DNA of 64,000 bases, from assembly GCA_003140175.1 (NCBI GenBank), contig PLJD01000023.1, forward strand, positions 194 to 64,193, in the 5' to 3' direction. The position numbers and the translations under genes are program-made. Numbering within the stretch: position 1 is the stretch's first letter; each line of letters starts with the position of its first letter. This document shows, in pieces, positions 35,867 to 44,059 of this stretch. The DNA is from Actinomycetota bacterium (lineage in GTDB: Bacteria > Actinomycetota > Acidimicrobiia > IMCC26256 > PALSA-555). Under the pieces are notes generated by a model. That model ran no database searches. It saw only the letters and a list, made by a program, of their open reading frames with translations, and was not told the DNA's origin.

Positions 35867-35964
35867 ACCTTCTGGTCTTCCTCGTGTGGTGTTCGGTCCA
35901 GACCCAGCACACCACGGGGGTGTGACACCGACTCGGGGCCGAGGGCGCTCGCCGACTGCGTGAC

Positions 35965-35976
35965 GAACGCCTGTTC
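35965..35976. promoter_or_regulatory. LexA box 1 (perfect)
   Basis: GAACGCCTGTTC matches the actinobacterial GAAC-N4-GTTC operator fully. It lies at or just after the expected transcription start of the LysM gene. Confidence 0.9.
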
Positions 35977-35978
35977 GC

Positions 35979-36007
35979 AGTGAACCAGAACATGCGTTCC
36001 CCGTCAA
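35979..36007 (-). promoter_or_regulatory. Probable promoter of the LysM gene
   Basis: On the reverse strand a TTGACG -35 (36002-36007) is followed after 17 bases by TTCACT (35979-35984). The -10 is weak, but LexA box 2 fills the spacer and box 1 follows it, as expected for a repressed SOS promoter. Confidence 0.5.
35988..35999. promoter_or_regulatory. LexA box 2 (perfect)
   Basis: GAACATGCGTTC is a full GAAC-N4-GTTC match. It lies between the -35 and -10 of the LysM-gene promoter; its centre is 23 bases from that of box 1. Confidence 0.9.
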
Positions 36008-36017
36008 GGGATTTCCC

Positions 36018-36029
36018 GAACAGGTGTTT
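36018..36029. promoter_or_regulatory. LexA box 3 (one mismatch)
   Basis: GAACAGGTGTTT differs from GAAC-N4-GTTC at the last base. It overlaps the first two bases of the lexA -35 box. Confidence 0.65.
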
Positions 36030-36056
36030 GCCACGAACGCATGATCGTGGTACGGT
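36028..36056 (+). promoter_or_regulatory. lexA promoter, apparently leaderless
   Basis: TTGCCA (36028-36033) and TACGGT (36051-36056) are spaced by 17 bases. Transcription would begin at about 36062-36063, that is, on the GTG start codon of lexA; no ribosome-binding site is present upstream of it. Confidence 0.65.
36035..36046. promoter_or_regulatory. LexA box 4 (one mismatch)
   Basis: GAACGCATGATC differs from GAAC-N4-GTTC at one base. It sits in the spacer of the lexA promoter, where bound LexA would exclude RNA polymerase. Confidence 0.65.
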
Positions 36057-36062
36057 CCCTCG

Positions 36063-36689
36063 GTGCCTGACCTCACTGCCCGCCAGCGCCAGGTCCTCGA
36101 GTTCATCGACGACGAGGTTCGATCTCGGGGCTATCCGCCGAGTGTCCGGGAGATCGGCGAGGCAGTCGGCCTCTCCTCGAGCTCCACGGTGCACGCCCAC
36201 CTCGCCGCCCTCCAGGACAAGGGCTTTCTGGTCCGAGACCCGACGAAGCCTCGGGCGCTCGAGCTGCATTTCGACTCGGGATCGGGGACCGCGCTGGAGC
36301 GCCGCCCGGTCCGCCACGTGCCGCTCGTCGGCGACGTCGCGGCCGGGACGGGAGTGCTGGCCGCCGAGAACATCGAGGAGAGCATTCCGATGCCGGAGGA
36401 CTTCACCGGCGCCGGCCAGCTGTTCATGCTCCGCGTGCGGGGCGAGTCGATGCTCGAAGCCGGAATCCTCGACGGCGACTACGTCGTCGTGCGCCAGCAG
36501 CCCACCGCCGAGCCAGGCGAGATCGTCGTCGCCGGGATCCCCGGTGAGGAGGCCACGGTCAAGACCTTCCTCCGCCGGCGCACCAAGATCGTCCTGCGTC
36601 CCGAGAACCCGGCGATGGACGAACTCGTCTTCGAGCCTGACGACGTCACGATCTACGGCAAGGTCGTCTCGCTGCTCCGCCGTTTCTGA
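36063..36689 (+). CDS. lexA: SOS repressor LexA
   Basis: 208 residues, GTG start. The winged-helix DNA-binding domain (residues 1-65) has L-T-A-R-Q-R-Q-V-L-E-F-I and S-V-R-E-I-G-E-A-V-G-L-S-S-S-S-T-V-H-A-H-L. The self-cleavage site is Ala94-Gly95 (V-A-A-G-T-G), with catalytic Ser129 (G-E-S-M-L) and Lys167 (A-T-V-K-T-F). RecA filaments on single-stranded DNA trigger cleavage. The gene controls itself, the divergent LysM gene and very likely recA in this window. Confidence 0.97.
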   Translation: MPDLTARQRQVLEFIDDEVRSRGYPPSVREIGEAVGLSSSSTVHAHLAALQDKGFLVRDPTKPRALELHFDSGSGTALERRPVRHVPLVGDVAAGTGVLAAENIEESIPMPEDFTGAGQLFMLRVRGESMLEAGILDGDYVVVRQQPTAEPGEIVVAGIPGEEATVKTFLRRRTKIVLRPENPAMDELVFEPDDVTIYGKVVSLLRRF

Positions 36690-36711
36690 GCCCGAGCCAC
36701 CGGCCCGCGGC

Positions 36712-37539
36712 TCAGGTGGCGACGCCGTGCTCCCGGAGGATCTCGTTCAGGCGTGATTTCTCGTGTCGTTCGCCCGCGCTGAGGTGGCGGACCACGAGGA
36801 CGCAGGGCAGGCCGAACTCGCCGCCCGGGTATCGGCGGGGCCGGGTGGCGCTGATGGCGACACTCCAGTCCGGGACGACGCCCCGGCTCAGCTCGGCCCC
36901 CGTCTCGGCGTCGATCACCGGGATCCCCGGGTTCAACAGGACCCCTTCACCGAGCACGCAGCCCGTTCCGATTCGGGCGCCTTGGGTGATCATGCTGCGG
37001 CTGCCCACGAGCGAGTCATCGCCGATCACGACGGGGGCCGCCTGGGGCGGCTCGAGGACTCCCCCGATGCCGACTCCTCCGGAGAGGTGCACGCGGGCTC
37101 CGATCTGCGCGCACGACCCGACCGTCGCCCAGGTGTCGACCATCGTCTCGGGCCCGACGTGCGCACCGATGTTGACGTAGCTGGGCATCAGGATCGCCCC
37201 GCGACCCACGTAGGACCCCCAACGGGCTGAGCCGCCGGGGACGACGCGGACGCCGGCCTCCTCGTAGTGGTGCTTCAGGGGGATCTTGTCGGCGTACTCG
37301 AACGGCCCGAGCTCGGTCGTCTCCATCTTCGAGATCGCGAACAGCAACAAGATGGCCTGCTTGAGCCATTCGTGGACCACGACCTGGTCGTCGACCACTT
37401 CGGCCACTCGGGCTTCGCCCCGGTCGAGCAGGTCGATCGCCGCGCTGATCACGCGGCGGGCCTCCGGCTCGGGCATCACGCTCGCGAGGTCGTCGCGGTG
37501 CTCCCAGAGCTCGTGAATCTGCTGCTCCAACTCACTCAT
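36712..37539 (-). CDS. dapD: 2,3,4,5-tetrahydropyridine-2,6-dicarboxylate N-succinyltransferase
   Basis: 275 residues from the ATG at 37539, the length of the E. coli enzyme; a GTG at 37563 is possible. The N-terminal helical domain is followed by the left-handed beta-helix with hexapeptide repeats (V-N-I-G-A-H-V-G, C-A-Q-I-G-A-R-V-H-L-S-G-G-V-G-I-G-G-V-L-E-P-P-Q-A). It succinylates tetrahydrodipicolinate in the succinylase route to meso-diaminopimelate and lysine. dapC lies immediately upstream on the same strand, and dapF and dapB are also in this window. Confidence 0.95.
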   Translation of the reverse strand: MSELEQQIHELWEHRDDLASVMPEPEARRVISAAIDLLDRGEARVAEVVDDQVVVHEWLKQAILLLFAISKMETTELGPFEYADKIPLKHHYEEAGVRVVPGGSARWGSYVGRGAILMPSYVNIGAHVGPETMVDTWATVGSCAQIGARVHLSGGVGIGGVLEPPQAAPVVIGDDSLVGSRSMITQGARIGTGCVLGEGVLLNPGIPVIDAETGAELSRGVVPDWSVAISATRPRRYPGGEFGLPCVLVVRHLSAGERHEKSRLNEILREHGVAT

Positions 37540-37614
37540 CTGGCCCACCCTAGAGGCCGGCACTGTTTCCGGCGGCGGCTTCCGGTGTGACGTTCCACCC
37601 GGTTTGGCCGCGCC

Positions 37615-38769
37615 TCACGCCGGGGAGAGTCGCTCCACCATCACCCCGACCTGCGCGTCGGTCACCGTGAGCGCGAGGCGCGCCTCGCGCGAGCCGGCCT
37701 CGCCGTAGAGATCGCCGGGAGCGACGAGGATGCCCATCCGGGCCAGCTCGGCGGCGAGCGCCCAGCCGTCGCCGACCTCGGGTGCGGCGAGCCACAGGTA
37801 GAACGTGGAGGGACCGCCGACGTGCACGATGCCTCGCCGCTCCAGGGCCGGAAGGATCTGCGCCCGTCGCGTCGCGTACCGGGTCCGCTGCTCGTCGACG
37901 TGCGCTTCGTCGCTCAGCGCCGCGGCGGCGGCCGCCTGGATGGGTCCGGGGACCATCAGCCCCGCGTGCTTGCGAACCTCGCCGAGGTAATGCACGAGGT
38001 CGGCGTCCCCGGCGACGAAGCCGACCCGCAGACCGGCCATGTTGGAGCGCTTAGACAGCGAGTGCACCGCGAGGACGCCGTCGGGTCCCGACGTCAGGGC
38101 GGTGACCGGCTTGGCCGGCTGGCCGTGACCGTCGGCGGTGAACTCGGCGTAGCACTCGTCGCTGGCGACGAGGACGCCGCGAGCGCGGGCCCACGCGACG
38201 CTCTGGGCGAGCGCGTCGGCGGTCGAGGTCACACCGGTCGGGTTGGCGGGGTCGTTGAGCCAGACCAGCAGCGCCCGCTCGACGTCGGCGGCGTCGACGC
38301 GGCTCCAGTCGGGCTGCCAGTGCTCGTCCACCGGGACCGGCACCGCCCGCAGGCCGGCCAGGGTCGCTCCCATCGCGTAGGTGGGGTAGGCGACGCCGGG
38401 GTAGAGCACCGTGTCGCGGCTCGGGTCGCGCAGCGACAGCGATCGCGGCAACGAGGCCACGAACTCCTTGGTCCCGACGCAGGCGAGCACCGCGGCGGGG
38501 TCCAGGGTCACGCCGAACCGTCGGGTCAGCCAGTCGGCGGCGGCCCCTCGGTACTCGGGGGTGCCGATGGTCGGCGGATAGCCGCGCGCGGCGCCCATCG
38601 CGTCGTCGAGGGCCCGGCGGACCAGGTCGGGGAGCGGGTCGATCGGGGTGCCGACGGAGCAGTCGACGATGCCGCCCGGAACGGCTTGCGCGACCGCTCG
38701 GAGGTCACCGAGGCGGTCGTGGGGGTAGGGCGGGGGGACGAAGCCACTCCTCGGACGCGGCGTCGACAC
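37615..38769 (-). CDS. dapC: Succinyldiaminopimelate transaminase, DapC type
   Basis: 384 residues, GTG start. It is a fold-type I PLP aminotransferase: Y-P-P-T-I-G-T-P-E-Y-R near 67, L-N-D-P-A-N-P-T-G-V, S-D-E-C-Y-A-E-F, and the PLP lysine in H-S-L-S-K-R-S-N-M-A-G-L-R-V-G-F. The V-G-T-P-I-D-P-L-P start and the S-K-R-S-N pattern are those of actinobacterial DapC. The position next to dapD and near dapF supports the assignment. Gaps of 30 and 75 bases to hflX and dapD suggest one transcript. Confidence 0.92.
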   Translation of the reverse strand: MSTPRPRSGFVPPPYPHDRLGDLRAVAQAVPGGIVDCSVGTPIDPLPDLVRRALDDAMGAARGYPPTIGTPEYRGAAADWLTRRFGVTLDPAAVLACVGTKEFVASLPRSLSLRDPSRDTVLYPGVAYPTYAMGATLAGLRAVPVPVDEHWQPDWSRVDAADVERALLVWLNDPANPTGVTSTADALAQSVAWARARGVLVASDECYAEFTADGHGQPAKPVTALTSGPDGVLAVHSLSKRSNMAGLRVGFVAGDADLVHYLGEVRKHAGLMVPGPIQAAAAAALSDEAHVDEQRTRYATRRAQILPALERRGIVHVGGPSTFYLWLAAPEVGDGWALAAELARMGILVAPGDLYGEAGSREARLALTVTDAQVGVMVERLSPA

Positions 38770-38799
38770 GCGAGCAGGCTATCCCCGCCGTCCGGTCCT

Positions 38800-40104
38800 T
38801 TAGCCGGTGACGAACTCGCGGTAGCGGCCGAGGTCGGTCTCGTCGATTCGGGCTCGGACCCGCGTGCCGATGTCGGCGTGCACCTCGACGAGTACCTCGC
38901 CGTCTCGGTGCAGCGCGGCGAGGACGTCGCCGCGGTCGTACGGGACGACGAGCTCGATCACCGCGCCCAGCTCGCGGAGCCGGTCGCCGATGGTGGAGAG
39001 CACCTTGTCGATGCCCTCGCCCGTGCGCGCCGACGCCGCGACGGCCGCTTCACCTTCGCAGAGCTCGCGGACCGCGGCCGGGTCGGCGCGGTCGAGCTTG
39101 TTGACGACGAGCAGCTCGGGTCGCTCCTCCGCGCCGATCTCGGCGAGGACCGACCGTACGGCGTCGATCTGGCCGTCCGCGTCGGATGCTGCGCCGTCGA
39201 CCACGTGGAGGATGAGATCGGCGGCGGTGACGACCTCCAGCGTCGATCGGAAGGCCTCGACGAGCTCGTGGGGCAGGCGACGGACGAACCCGACGGTGTC
39301 AGAGCACAAGACGGTCTCGCCGCCGGGGAGCCGCAACCGGCGTGTGGTCGGGTCGAGCGTCGAGAAGAGGCGGTCTTCGACCCGGGTGTGGGCGTCGGTG
39401 ATGCGGTTGAGGAGGGTCGACTTGCCGGCGTTCGTGTACCCGACGAGCGCGAGGGTGGGGAGCCCGCGTCGCTGACGGGCCTTGCCCTGGGTGGCGCGGG
39501 TCCGGGAGAGCCGCTGGAGGTCCTGCTCGCGCCGGGTGATCCGGCGCTGAATCTGGCGCCGATCGACCTCGAGCTGGGTCTCGCCCGGCCCACGGGTCCC
39601 GATGCCGCCGCCCTGCTGGCTCAGGACGCCGCCACGGCCCCGCAGGCGCGGTAGCCGATACCGCAGCTGCGCGAGCTCCACTTGGACCATGCCGGCCTGG
39701 CTCGTGGCGTGCTGGGCGAAGATGTCGAGGATCAGCGCGACGCGGTCGACGACGTCGCACTCGAACCGCTGCTCGAGGTTGCGCTGCTGGGCCGGCGTCA
39801 ACCCGTCGTCGAACACGACGACGTCGATGTCGAGCGCGTCGGCCAGGGTCCGCAGCTCCTCGGCCTTGCCCGGCCCGACGTACGTCGCCGGGTCGGGTCG
39901 GTCACGACGCTGGAGCACCGATTCGACGGGGTCGGCACCGGCGGTGTCTGCGAGCAGGGCGAGCTCCTCCAGGGAGGCCTGCGCGTCGGCGACGGTGCGG
40001 GATCCGACTCCGGTACCGACGAGGAGGGCCCGCTGTCGGACAACGTCGAAGTCGACCTCGGTTGCGCTGAGTCGACGACGACCCCGCCCGTCGCGACTGC
40101 TCAC
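38800..40104 (-). CDS. hflX: GTPase HflX
   Basis: 434 residues; the GTG start overlaps the dapF stop (GTGA). An N-terminal HflX domain with the glycine-rich R-L-R-G-R-G-G-V-L-S-Q-Q-G-G-G-I-G-T-R-G-P-G-E linker and a coiled-coil precede the G domain: G1 G-Y-T-N-A-G-K-S-T-L, G3 D-T-V-G-F, G4 N-K-L-D. It binds the 50S subunit and splits stalled ribosomes. The miaA-hflX link is a common arrangement in bacteria. Confidence 0.95.
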   Translation of the reverse strand: MSSRDGRGRRRLSATEVDFDVVRQRALLVGTGVGSRTVADAQASLEELALLADTAGADPVESVLQRRDRPDPATYVGPGKAEELRTLADALDIDVVVFDDGLTPAQQRNLEQRFECDVVDRVALILDIFAQHATSQAGMVQVELAQLRYRLPRLRGRGGVLSQQGGGIGTRGPGETQLEVDRRQIQRRITRREQDLQRLSRTRATQGKARQRRGLPTLALVGYTNAGKSTLLNRITDAHTRVEDRLFSTLDPTTRRLRLPGGETVLCSDTVGFVRRLPHELVEAFRSTLEVVTAADLILHVVDGAASDADGQIDAVRSVLAEIGAEERPELLVVNKLDRADPAAVRELCEGEAAVAASARTGEGIDKVLSTIGDRLRELGAVIELVVPYDRGDVLAALHRDGEVLVEVHADIGTRVRARIDETDLGRYREFVTG

Positions 40105-40937
40105 CAGTCCTCCTCGCCGAGCTCGAGGTCCACGTCGAACAGGTGCGTGACGGAGCCGCCGAGGCGGACGGTCGGTCCCAGCTCCACGCTGAGCTCACCC
40201 CCCGGAACGTGGACGGTGACCCGCGAGCCGACCAGGCCCCGACGGTGCCCGACCGCTGCGGCGGCGCAGGCTCCCGTCCCACACGACAGCGTCTCGCCGA
40301 CCCCGCGTTCCCAGACCCGCATGTGGAGCGCGTCTAACCCGTCGGGGGTGACGAACTCGACGTTCGTCCCGTTCGGGAAGCGGGCGTCGTGTTCCAGGTG
40401 CGGGCCGTGCTGGGTGACTCGTGCTCGCTCCACGTCGTCGACGAGGAGGACGAGGTGCGGGTTGCCCACCCCGGCGGCGTCGCCCTGGTAGGTCACGCCG
40501 TGGAAGGTGACGTCGAGGTCGAGCGCGCTGGGTCCGGTGAACGGGATGGCGGGGGGATCGAAGGTGACCGGGCCCATGTCTACGGTGGCGCGGCGCAGGC
40601 TTCCGGTCGTCGGGTCCCGGTCGAGGTCGACGCGGCGCCGACCAGCCGCGGTGTCGACGAGGAGCTGGTCACCGCGTGCCAGTCCTCGGGCGACGGCGAC
40701 CCAGGCGAGGCAGCGGATCCCGTTGCCGCTCATCTCGGCGGGGCGACCGTCGGCGTTGAAGAGGCGCATCGTGCAGTCGGCTCCGTCAGTCCCGGGAGTG
40801 AGCACGAGGAGCCCGTCGGCGCCGACCCCGCGGTGGCGGTCGCAGAGCCGAGCCGCGGTGCCCGCGTTGAGACCTGGGGCCTCGGCCACGAGGAAGTCGT
40901 TCCCGGTCGCATGGAGCTTCGTGAGTCGCACGGTCAC
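40101..40937 (-). CDS. dapF: Diaminopimelate epimerase
   Basis: 278 residues from the GTG at 40937, which overlaps the miaA stop (GTGA). The two catalytic cysteines are Cys76 (G-N-G-I-R-C-L) and Cys219 (E-T-L-S-C-G-T-G-A-C), in two mirror-related halves. It converts LL- to meso-diaminopimelate for lysine and peptidoglycan. The N-terminal L-T-K-L-H-A-T-G-N-D-F-L is the standard DapF start, which supports this start over upstream in-frame codons. Confidence 0.96.
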   Translation of the reverse strand: MTVRLTKLHATGNDFLVAEAPGLNAGTAARLCDRHRGVGADGLLVLTPGTDGADCTMRLFNADGRPAEMSGNGIRCLAWVAVARGLARGDQLLVDTAAGRRRVDLDRDPTTGSLRRATVDMGPVTFDPPAIPFTGPSALDLDVTFHGVTYQGDAAGVGNPHLVLLVDDVERARVTQHGPHLEHDARFPNGTNVEFVTPDGLDALHMRVWERGVGETLSCGTGACAAAAVGHRRGLVGSRVTVHVPGGELSVELGPTVRLGGSVTHLFDVDLELGEEDW

Positions 40938-41875
40938 GGACCCCAGGCTGCCAGTAGGGCGGTGAGGAGGGCGCACGGATTAGTCCCGGTCCCGTACCAG
41001 GTGATTCGGGGGTCGCGACGGAACCACATGCGCTGGCGGCGGGCGAACGATCGCGTGTGGCGCACGATGGCATCGAAGACGTCGGCGCCCGGGTCGCGGC
41101 CCGCCTCGAGGGCCTCCCCCACTTCCTGGTAGCCGATCCCCTGCGCGGCGGTCCGCCCAAACCCGGGGGTCTCTCGCGCGTCGACGATTTCGGCGACGAG
41201 CCCGGCGTGTCGCATGGCGGCGACCCGGGTCGCGATGCGCTGGGCGAGGACGTCGCGGGGTAGCCACACGCCGGCCAGCCTGACCGCAAACGCGGTCGGT
41301 CCGGGTGCGCGCACGCCCGGACCGAACGACGAGAAGGGTCGGCCGGTCAACTCGATGACCTCGAGGGCGCGAACGATCCGGCGGGCGTTGTGCGGGTCGA
41401 TTCGCGCCGCGGCGTCGGGATCCCGGGCGGTCAGCTCGGTGTACGCGGCGGCCACGCCCCCGGGCTGGCGGGTTCTGGCGTCGAGCTCGGCTCGCAGCGT
41501 CAGGTCCTCGCCGGGGAACTGGAGGTCGTCGACGACGGCCTGCACATAGAGGCCGGTGCCGCCGACGAGGAGTGCCCGATGGCCGCGGGCCTCGATCTCG
41601 CGCACCGCCGCCCGGCCGAGCTGCTGGGTGCGCGCCGCGGACCAGTCCTCGTTCGGCGCGACGACGTCGAGGAGATGGTGGCGTACGGCGCGGCGCTGCG
41701 CGACGGTCGGCTTGGCGGTCCCGATGTCGAGGCCCCGGTAGACCTGCATGGAGTCGAGGGACACGATCTCGACGTCGCCGAGCGCCGCGGCGACTTCGAG
41801 CGCGAGGGCTGACTTGCCCGACGCGGTGGGTCCGACCAGCGCCAGGTGGCTGACGGTGGACGTCTCCGCGCTCAG
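40934..41875 (-). CDS. miaA: tRNA dimethylallyltransferase, probable CTG start
   Basis: 313 residues if translation begins at the CTG at 41875-41873, which overlaps the miaB stop as CTGA. The first GTG in frame (41764) would remove the P-loop G-P-T-A-S-G-K-S, which lies at residues 15-22 of the longer form, so that start cannot give an active enzyme. No ATG, GTG or TTG lies between. D-S-M-Q-V-Y-R-G, the F-L-V-G-G-T-G-L-Y-like L-V-G-G-T-G-L-Y and the central catalytic regions are present. It adds the isopentenyl group to A37 of tRNAs, the substrate then used by MiaB. Confidence 0.92.
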   Translation of the reverse strand: MSAETSTVSHLALVGPTASGKSALALEVAAALGDVEIVSLDSMQVYRGLDIGTAKPTVAQRRAVRHHLLDVVAPNEDWSAARTQQLGRAAVREIEARGHRALLVGGTGLYVQAVVDDLQFPGEDLTLRAELDARTRQPGGVAAAYTELTARDPDAAARIDPHNARRIVRALEVIELTGRPFSSFGPGVRAPGPTAFAVRLAGVWLPRDVLAQRIATRVAAMRHAGLVAEIVDARETPGFGRTAAQGIGYQEVGEALEAGRDPGADVFDAIVRHTRSFARRQRMWFRRDPRITWYGTGTNPCALLTALLAAWGP

Positions 41876-43221
41876 CCGGCAGCCACGGGGATGTGCGCCA
41901 CGAGTTGGCCGGCCAGCCAGTGGGGCGCGGCGTCGGTGACTCGGACTCGGGTGTAGTCGCCCGGGGCGAGGTGGTCCTGGGTGGGCGTGTGGACCAGCTT
42001 GCCTTGCCGGGTGCGGCCGCTGAGCCGGGTGGGGTCCCGCTTCGAGGGCCCGTCGACGAGGATCTCCTCGACCCGTCCGATACGGGCCTGGTTGCGCGCG
42101 AGGGCGTGGCGCTCGACGACGTCGGTCAGCCGGCGCATGCGGTCCCGGGTCACCGCCGCGGGGACGAGCTGGTCGGTCATCTCGGCGGCCGGCGTCCCGG
42201 GGCGCGGCGAGTAGACGAACGTGTAGGCGGCGTCGAAGGCCGCGGTGTCGACGACCGCGAGGGTCGCTTCGAAGTCGGCGTCGGTCTCACCAGGGAAGCC
42301 GACGATGAGGTCGGTCGTGACGGCCAGGTCCGGGATGCTCTGGCGGGCGGCGTCGAGGCGGGTCAGGTAGCGCGCCGCGGTGTAGCCGCGGTGCATGCGG
42401 GCCAGGGTCCGGTCGCTGCCGGCTTGGAGCGGGAGGTGCAGCTGCTCACAGACCGCGTCGCATTCGGCCATCGCCGCGATGGTCTCGGGGCGGAGATCCT
42501 TTGGGTGGGGGGAGGTAAAACGGATTCGGCGCATCCCGTCGACGGCGTCGATGGCGCGGAGCAGGTCAGCGAAGCGGGGGCGGTACTGGCCGGCGCCAAG
42601 GTCGCGGCCGTACGAGTTCACGTTCTGACCGAGGAGCGTCACCTCGCTGACCCCGTCGGCGGCGAGCTGCTCGACCTCGCGCACGACGTCCCCGAGGCGG
42701 CGGCTGACCTCCGATCCGCGCACGATCGGGACGATGCAGAAGGTGCAGGCGTTGTCGCACCCGAGCTGGATCGTCACCCACGCGGAGTGCCCCGAGGCCC
42801 GTTGGGCCGGCAGGACGGCCGGGTCGGCGACGTGCTCCTCGAGGATCTCCACGACGGGCTGCCCGTCCCGGGCCTGGTCGAGGAGGGCGGGAGCGCGGGC
42901 GAGGTTGTGGGTCCCGAAGACGACGTCGACGTGCCCGGCCCGCTCCAGGACCCGTTCCCGGTCCTTTTGGGCCAGGCAGCCCCCGACGGCGATCTGGAGG
43001 CCCGGCCGGCGTTCCTTGAGGGCCTTGAGGTGGCCCAGGTGCCCGTAGAGCTTGTTGTCGGCGTTCTCGCGGATGCAGCAGGTGTTGAGCACGACCACGT
43101 CCGCGGCTTCGACGTCGTCGGTGGGCTCCATCCCCTCGGCCACCAGCAGGCCGGCGAGGCGTTCGGAGTCGTGCTCGTTCATCTGGCACCCGAAGGTGCG
43201 CACATGGAAGCGCCGGGTCAT
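41872..43221 (-). CDS. miaB: tRNA-2-methylthio-N6-dimethylallyladenosine synthase
   Basis: 449 residues. The N-terminal MTTase domain has three cysteines (T-F-G-C-Q-M-N near 10, N-T-C-C-I-R-E near 47, G-G-C-L-A-Q near 82); the radical-SAM cluster is C-D-N-A-C-T-F-C; a C-terminal TRAM domain closes the protein. It methylthiolates i6A37 of tRNA made by MiaA, the next gene. It is divergent from the TauE-like gene. The start at 43221 begins M-T-R-R-F-H-V-R-T-F-G-C, as in the family. Confidence 0.96.
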   Translation of the reverse strand: MTRRFHVRTFGCQMNEHDSERLAGLLVAEGMEPTDDVEAADVVVLNTCCIRENADNKLYGHLGHLKALKERRPGLQIAVGGCLAQKDRERVLERAGHVDVVFGTHNLARAPALLDQARDGQPVVEILEEHVADPAVLPAQRASGHSAWVTIQLGCDNACTFCIVPIVRGSEVSRRLGDVVREVEQLAADGVSEVTLLGQNVNSYGRDLGAGQYRPRFADLLRAIDAVDGMRRIRFTSPHPKDLRPETIAAMAECDAVCEQLHLPLQAGSDRTLARMHRGYTAARYLTRLDAARQSIPDLAVTTDLIVGFPGETDADFEATLAVVDTAAFDAAYTFVYSPRPGTPAAEMTDQLVPAAVTRDRMRRLTDVVERHALARNQARIGRVEEILVDGPSKRDPTRLSGRTRQGKLVHTPTQDHLAPGDYTRVRVTDAAPHWLAGQLVAHIPVAAG

Positions 43222-43265
43222 ACGCGTTGGAGTCTATGGGGGGATCTCTGCCAGGATCGCCGGGC

Positions 43266-43988
43266 GTGCACGTCACCGTCGGGGCGTTCGTGGTGGCGGC
43301 AACCGCGGTGTCCGCCGGCTCGATCGTGCAGGGCTCGGTCGGCTTCGGCTTGAACCTGCTGGCGGCACCGCTCGTGGCCATCGTGGTTCCCGAGGCGCTG
43401 CCCGCAACGCTGGTGCTGGTCGCGCTGCCCCTGGCCGTCGGGACCCTTCGCCGCGACCATCACGCCGTCGAGCGGGAGGCGCTGGGGTGGATGCTGCTCG
43501 CCGCGGTGCCCGGGACGCTGGTCGGCCTCCTGATCGTGGGCCACGTCAGCGCGACGGACCTGGCGATCGTGGTCGGTGGCATCACCCTCGTCGGGGTGGT
43601 GCTGAGCATCATCTCGCCGCCCATCGTGATCAACCCGGCCACGTCGCTGGTGGCCGGCTTCGCGTCCACAGTCTTCGGGACGGCGTCCTCGGTTGGCGGC
43701 CCACCGGTCGCGCTCCTGTTCCAGCATCACCGCGGCTCCGTCGCCCGCTCCACGCTGAGCGCCTTCTTCGCCGCCACCGCGGTCCTCGCGCTCCTCGGCT
43801 ACGTCGCGACGGGCAATATCACGCTCGACCAGCTGGTGTTCGCGCTGACGCTGGTCCCCTTCATGGTCGGCGGCCTGTGGGTGAGCCGGCACCTCCACGG
43901 CCTCGTCGACGCCGGCTGGCTTCGCCCCGCGGTGTTGGCCCTCTCGGCGGTCGCGGGCGCCATCGCGATCCTCCACGCCGTGCTGTAA
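43266..43988 (+). CDS. TauE/SafE-family membrane transporter
   Basis: 240 residues from the GTG at 43266 (AGGA nine bases upstream); starts at 43227 or 43236 would add 10-13 residues. Seven to eight hydrophobic helices cover nearly the whole protein. The repeated G-S-V-G-F-G-L-N-L-L-A-A-P-L and F-G-T-A-S-S-V-G-G-P-P-V-A-L-L-F motifs in the two halves define the family, which exports sulfite, sulfonates or other organic anions. The cargo is unknown. It is inserted between miaB and recA, where relatives often carry recX. Confidence 0.88.
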   Translation: MHVTVGAFVVAATAVSAGSIVQGSVGFGLNLLAAPLVAIVVPEALPATLVLVALPLAVGTLRRDHHAVEREALGWMLLAAVPGTLVGLLIVGHVSATDLAIVVGGITLVGVVLSIISPPIVINPATSLVAGFASTVFGTASSVGGPPVALLFQHHRGSVARSTLSAFFAATAVLALLGYVATGNITLDQLVFALTLVPFMVGGLWVSRHLHGLVDAGWLRPAVLALSAVAGAIAILHAVL

Positions 43989-44001
43989 CGGGCCCGGACG
44001 C

Positions 44002-44035
44002 GATGGTGGCGGGAGCCGAAGCCCCCGCCACCATC
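44002..44035. terminator. Bidirectional hairpin between the TauE-like gene and recA
   Basis: A perfect 12-base-pair stem, GATGGTGGCGGG with CCCGCCACCATC, encloses a 10-base loop whose ends can pair further. It lies between convergent genes, 14 bases after one stop and 25 bases from the other. There is no T run on either side, so it is a hairpin-only candidate. Confidence 0.6.
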
Positions 44036-44059
44036 AGCCTGGGCAGGCAGGGGGCAGAT

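Noticed and set aside
35867-36106. N-terminal extension of the LysM protein to an upstream start
   Set aside because: It would translate through the promoter and LexA boxes, has no ribosome-binding site and adds no recognisable sequence.
41764-41766. GTG at 41764 (reverse strand) as the miaA start
   Set aside because: It would delete the ATP/substrate P-loop, which is encoded in frame immediately upstream.
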